Origin: Pseudomonas sp. H1h
GTDB taxonomy: Bacteria; Pseudomonadota; Gammaproteobacteria; Pseudomonadales; Pseudomonadaceae
Assembly (NCBI RefSeq): GCF_000633255.1
Contig: NZ_AYMJ01000032.1
Span: 16,428 to 80,427, forward strand
Reading direction: 5' to 3'
Length of the DNA: 64,000 nucleotides
The position numbers and the translations under genes were made by a program. Position 1 is the stretch's first letter, and the number at the start of each line of letters is the position of its first letter. The notes below the pieces were generated by a model, which searched no databases, was not told where the DNA came from, and saw nothing but the letters and a program-made list of their open reading frames with translations. Shown here piece by piece: positions 60,751 to 64,000 of the stretch.

Positions 60751-60764
60751 TTCGTTACCGAAAA
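60751..60764. promoter_or_regulatory. candidate GlpR-type operator upstream of glpT
   Basis: TTTCG-TTAC-CGAAA palindrome 50 bases before the glpT start. DeoR-family glycerol regulators bind TTCG/CGAA dyads in Pseudomonas. Sequence and position only. Confidence 0.4.
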
Positions 60765-60927
60765 TAGCACCGGTTCGCATCAGCAAAACAGTGGAAAATG
60801 TTGGAAGTCGCATGTTCCTTTACGAACCTGTCGCTCAGCTGTAAGAACAGGGCGTTTTCACCACCTGTGAACATGAGGGGGCTTAGACTCGCGGTCAGTT
60901 CAGCCTATTGATCAGCAGAGATAAGAA

Positions 60928-61557
60928 ATGCCAGTGAAGGTTCGCATGTTGGTGCCGAGATTCTTGGTGGCGGCGGGACTCGCCGTTGTGATGCTGGCCT
61001 TGATTTTCACCGACCATCCTGCCCATTCCGGTCTGCGCAACACGACCGTGCTGATCATTCGCCATGCGGAAAAGCCCGATGTGGGCTCGGTGCTCAATGC
61101 CCGAGGCGAACAGCGTGCGGCCGCCTACGTCGACTATTTCAGTTTGCTGAAACTCGACGGCCAGACGCTCACCCCCCAGCGTTTGATTGCTGCCGGCGAC
61201 ACCCCGGAGAGCGCTCGCTCGCGCCTGACTCTGACCCCGTTGGCCCAGCGGCTTGGCCTGCCGATTGAGCAGCCCTACGTCAATGGCGATCTGCATCAAC
61301 TGGTCAAACTGTTGCGCAAGAGCAATCAGGCGCCAACGGTGCTGATCGCCTGGCACCATGGGCACATCAACAAACTGCTCAAAGCCTTTGGCGGTGATGC
61401 CAGCGCATTGATGGGGCAGGAAAAATGGCCGGATGATGTCTTCGACTGGTTGATTGTCCTGCGCTTCGATGACAAAGGCCGGCTCATTCCGTCTCGCAGC
61501 CTGAAGGTGCAAGAGCATCTGTTGCCGGGCGATATTGCAGGATCAAACAGCGGCTAA
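60928..61557 (+). CDS. histidine phosphatase superfamily protein
   Basis: A 209-residue exported or membrane-anchored protein with an N-terminal hydrophobic stretch (about 8-28). The catalytic RHG-type motif is IIRHAEKP; the conserved histidine pair continues with WHHGHINKL. It is divergent from glpT. Substrate unknown; exported members of the family act on phosphate esters in the periplasm, which would fit a glycerol-3-phosphate/phosphate neighbourhood but this is speculation. Confidence 0.85.
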   Translation: MPVKVRMLVPRFLVAAGLAVVMLALIFTDHPAHSGLRNTTVLIIRHAEKPDVGSVLNARGEQRAAAYVDYFSLLKLDGQTLTPQRLIAAGDTPESARSRLTLTPLAQRLGLPIEQPYVNGDLHQLVKLLRKSNQAPTVLIAWHHGHINKLLKAFGGDASALMGQEKWPDDVFDWLIVLRFDDKGRLIPSRSLKVQEHLLPGDIAGSNSG

Positions 61558-61735
61558 ACGTCTGTCAGAAAACTTACCTGACGCCACTTACTCAGCGGTT
61601 TCGTCAGGTTTCCGCTCGGGATCAGGAAATGTCCTGCGCCCAACAGCGACGTTGCGCCATTCAGTTTAAAGGCCGCGCTCCGTAACCTTTGTGCTGTTGC
61701 CGGATAAGGCATCTCACTAGGGACGGGGCACGATC

Positions 61736-62350
61736 ATGCGGTGGTTTTTTGCTGGGCTTCTGTTGACGATCTTCAGCTTGGCGCTGGCGGCAGAAGGGCT
61801 GCTCATCCCTGAACACAATCCCAGGCCGATTTACCCCAGAGCGTTGTACAGGGCCGGGATCGATGGCGAGGTCAGGGTCAGCTTCATCGTTAAGGCGGAT
61901 GGTTCGGTCAGCGCGATCAGCATCGTGCACAGTGACCATCCCGATCTGGCGGGGGCGGTCAAGGAGGCGGTTACGCAGTGGCGATTCAAGCCTTGGTCGG
62001 TCGATGAAGGTCGGCCTGCGGAGCAGCCAGTGCTGGCGCCAATGCTCTTTCGACTTGATCTGCATCAGCCGATCCACATCAACCAGTGGCTGAAGACCGT
62101 GAAGTGTCGCGTCATCAATGACGGCCTCACGCACACGCCCGAGTACGCGTGGGTCGATGCACAGGTATTCGATTACACCCGTGCGTACGTGTCGAACGTG
62201 ATCCACACGAGTCAACTGGCCGATGAGCAGCGTCTGGCGATCATCGCAAAGATGAACCGGCGCGTACCCTTGATCGTCAGAGGTTGCCGGGAAAACCCTA
62301 TGCGCAGATACATGAGTTTTCTGCCGGCGGAGGTTCGTGAGTTGCTATGA
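61736..62350 (+). CDS. exported TonB-domain protein
   Basis: A 204-residue protein with a signal peptide (about 1-18, AAEG) followed directly by a TonB C-terminal-like fold (about 28-100: YPRALYRAGIDGEVRVSFIVKADG, SVSAISIVHSDHPDLAGAVKEAV, QWRFKPWSVDEGRPAEQP). Unusually for TonB, the domain is N-terminal and a further 95-residue tail of unknown type follows. No Pro-rich spacer is seen, so it is unlikely to span the periplasm as an energy transducer. Function unknown. Confidence 0.75.
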   Translation: MRWFFAGLLLTIFSLALAAEGLLIPEHNPRPIYPRALYRAGIDGEVRVSFIVKADGSVSAISIVHSDHPDLAGAVKEAVTQWRFKPWSVDEGRPAEQPVLAPMLFRLDLHQPIHINQWLKTVKCRVINDGLTHTPEYAWVDAQVFDYTRAYVSNVIHTSQLADEQRLAIIAKMNRRVPLIVRGCRENPMRRYMSFLPAEVRELL

Positions 62351-62407
62351 ACGGCAGCAACGCCACGCCGCTATAGGTGACGCAGGGTTGCTGCCTTTCG
62401 GGCTCAA

Positions 62408-62432
62408 GCCGGACTTCGGGGAAAAGTCCGGC
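62408..62432. terminator. hairpin after the quinone oxidoreductase gene
   Basis: GCCGGACTT/AAGTCCGGC stem with a 7-base loop between convergent genes. No T-tract, so a weak terminator at best. Confidence 0.45.
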
Positions 62433-62444
62433 CTGAACAACAAG

Positions 62445-63422
62445 TCAGCGTACCTGCACCACCACCTTGCCCACCGCTTTGCGCTGGCCCAGGTCATTGA
62501 TCGCCTGCGCCGCATTGCTCAGCGGATACACCTGCGACACCAAAGGGTGGAGCTTGCCTTCGGCAAACCAGCCGAACAGTTGCTGGAAGTTCGCCGCGTT
62601 GTCCTGTGGCTGGCGCTGGGCGAAAGAGCCCCAGAACACGCCGAGTACCGCTGCGCCCTTGAGCAGGGCGAGGTTGACCGGGAGTTCGGGGATGCGCCCG
62701 CTGGCAAAACCTACCACCAGCAGGCGGCCGTTCCAGGCGATGGCGCGGATGGCCTGGTCAAACAGGTCGCCACCCACCGGGTCGTAGATCACGTCGGCGC
62801 CCTGGCCGTCGGTGAGGCGTTTGATTTCGTCCTTGAGGCTGGTTTCGCTGTAGTTGATCAGTTCGTCGGCGCCGGCAGCCTTGGCCACCGCGAGTTTTTC
62901 TGCGCTGCTGGCGGCGGCAATGACGCGGGCGCCCATGGCTTTGCCGATTTCCACCGCTGCCAGGCCGACACCGCCGGAGGCGCCGAGCACCAGCAGGGTT
63001 TCGCCCGGTTGCAGGTTGGCCCGTTGTTTAAGGGCGTGCATCGAGGTGCCGTAGGTCATGCTGAACGCAGCGGCGGTATTGAAGTCCATCGACGGCGGGA
63101 TCGGCAGGACGTTATAGCCCGGCACCGCGACCTGTTCGGCAAAGCTGCCCCAACCGGTCAGGGCCATGACCCGGTCGCCGACCTTCAAATGGCCGACCTT
63201 TTCGCCCACGGCGCTGACCACGCCGGACGCCTCGCCACCGGGGGAAAACGGGAAGGGCGGCTTGAACTGGTATTTGCCCTCGATGATCAGCGTGTCCGGA
63301 AAGTTGACCCCGGCGGCGTGCACGTCCAGCAGGATCTCGTTCTTCTTCGCGACAGGACTGGCGACGTCTTCCAGCACCAGCGATTCGGCAGGGCCGAAGG
63401 CTTTGCACAGCACGGCTTTCAT
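62445..63422 (-). CDS. NADPH:quinone oxidoreductase family protein
   Basis: A 325-residue zinc-independent medium-chain dehydrogenase/reductase. The GroES-like N-terminus (residues 1-115) includes GVNFPDTLIIEGKYQ and FPFSPGGEASGVV. The nucleotide-binding Rossmann motif is LVLGASGGVGLAAVEIGKAMG around 143-163. Members reduce quinones or enones with NADPH. It is convergent with the TonB-domain gene and divergent from the FliL-like gene. Confidence 0.93.
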   Translation of the reverse strand: MKAVLCKAFGPAESLVLEDVASPVAKKNEILLDVHAAGVNFPDTLIIEGKYQFKPPFPFSPGGEASGVVSAVGEKVGHLKVGDRVMALTGWGSFAEQVAVPGYNVLPIPPSMDFNTAAAFSMTYGTSMHALKQRANLQPGETLLVLGASGGVGLAAVEIGKAMGARVIAAASSAEKLAVAKAAGADELINYSETSLKDEIKRLTDGQGADVIYDPVGGDLFDQAIRAIAWNGRLLVVGFASGRIPELPVNLALLKGAAVLGVFWGSFAQRQPQDNAANFQQLFGWFAEGKLHPLVSQVYPLSNAAQAINDLGQRKAVGKVVVQVR

Positions 63423-63572
63423 CAGGGCTATTCCTTTGGGAGTGATGGCCGATAAGTGTAGGTGTGTCAGTCAACGGGTCAACGAGCATGCCCGGCCCTG
63501 ATAGTCAGCCATAAGCTTGTGCTTGTGCGGCGGGTCGTTATGCTAGGCCGCAAACCGGATAAGGAGCGAATT

Positions 63573-63980
63573 GTGAAAGCGTGGATCATGTTGTTGCTGG
63601 CCCTGTCTCTGCCTGTGGCAGCGCTGGCCGAAGAAGCCAAAGAAGGCGAGGCGCCGAAGGTCAACTACATCACTCTTAGCCCGCCGTTCGTGGGCAACTA
63701 CGGGCTGGACGGCACGCCCAAGCTCAAGGTTTACAAGGCCGACGTGGCGCTGCGTGTGACCGGTGACGAGGCGACCAAGCTGGTCAAGGCCAACGAGCCG
63801 CTGATCCGCAATCAGCTGGTGGCGCTGTTCACCCAGCAGACTGCCGAGGCGATGAGCAGCATCGAAGGCAAGGAAAAGCTGCGTCAGGAAGCCCTGAAGC
63901 AGACTCAGCAAGTCATGAATGACGAAACCGGCAAGCCGGTGGTTGAGGATCTGTTGTTCAACAACCTGATCATTCAGTAA
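63573..63980 (+). CDS. FliL-like exported protein
   Basis: A 135-residue protein resembling the flagellar basal-body-associated FliL. The GTG start at 63573 has an AAGGAG at 63560-63565 upstream and gives a signal peptide (about 1-18, LAEE), then the FliL periplasmic pattern YITLSPPFVGNYGLDGTPKLKVYKADVALRV. It lacks the N-terminal membrane anchor that precedes this domain in FliL of the flagellar operon. No flagellar genes are nearby, so a flagellar role is unproven. Confidence 0.78.
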   Translation: MKAWIMLLLALSLPVAALAEEAKEGEAPKVNYITLSPPFVGNYGLDGTPKLKVYKADVALRVTGDEATKLVKANEPLIRNQLVALFTQQTAEAMSSIEGKEKLRQEALKQTQQVMNDETGKPVVEDLLFNNLIIQ

Positions 63981-64000
63981 GCCCTTTGTTGTCCGGGCTG

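Noticed and set aside
60828..60845. Second Pho box (CTGTCGC-TCAG-CTGTAAG) upstream of the histidine phosphatase
   Set aside because: Each repeat matches only five of seven positions and no -10 element lies at the right distance.

Overview
This window is chromosomal DNA from a Pseudomonas, most likely the P. fluorescens group. The basis is high GC with strong third-position GC bias, the gene order (comM-ubiK-glnK-amtB; lysA-dapF-DUF484-xerC; argH-algR-hemC-hemD-hemX-hemY-dsbB-algQ-algP; hemB-ppk/ppx; trxA-rho-acyltransferase-ubiD; glpT), and many copies of the GTGGGAGC...GCTCGCGAA repetitive palindrome (REP/REPIN) typical of fluorescent pseudomonads. No rRNA, tRNA, CRISPR array, insertion sequence or prophage was recognised.

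Layout. 1-5.6 kb: the 5' end of an unknown leftward gene, an AT-rich gap, comM, ubiK, the nitrogen pair glnK-amtB, a YjbQ-family protein and sutA (RNA-polymerase-binding). 5.7-10.4 kb: leftward operon lptM-lysA-dapF-DUF484-xerC-HAD, the junctions from lysA on being tight. 10.7-16.6 kb: cyaY and a DUF1289 gene, rnk behind a leader terminator, class I adenylate cyclase cyaA, two small proteins and a GST. 16.6-27.4 kb: argH, a decayed algZ/fimS remnant, algR, the haem operon hemCDXY, dsbB, algQ, an FKBP isomerase, the histone-like algP and a TIGR02444 protein. 27.4-30.8 kb: ABC-F ATPase, a small MscS-like channel and a LysE exporter. 30.8-35.7 kb: a five-gene leftward envelope operon with two paralogous COG3014 lipoproteins, a YcfL-like lipoprotein, an LpoB-like lipoprotein and a related periplasmic protein. 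35.8-42.1 kb: LysR regulator, cytochrome c/FTR1 iron permease, YaiI-family protein, elbB, a sterol-desaturase-family protein and a DedA protein. 42.2-47.2 kb: hemB-ppk converging on ppx, with a possible Pho box ahead of hemB. 47.3-51.2 kb: polar amino-acid ABC transporter with a divergent GntR/FadR regulator. 51.3-57.9 kb: trxA, rho, an acyltransferase-SGNH protein, ubiD and a flavin reductase. 57.9-64 kb: a small outer-membrane-type protein, ChaC-like cyclotransferase, glpT, a histidine phosphatase, a TonB-domain protein, a quinone oxidoreductase and a FliL-like protein.

Recurring themes are regulators that act on RNA polymerase or alginate/global control (sutA, rnk, algQ, algR, algP, rho), nutrient sensing (glnK-amtB, ppk/ppx, cAMP) and tetrapyrrole synthesis (hemB, hemCDXY). 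The most striking observation is that the sensor kinase gene algZ, normally placed between argH and algR, survives only as a frameshifted, internally deleted fragment, leaving algR without its cognate kinase at this locus. The LpoB-like/COG3014 lipoprotein operon is the least understood multi-gene unit in the window.
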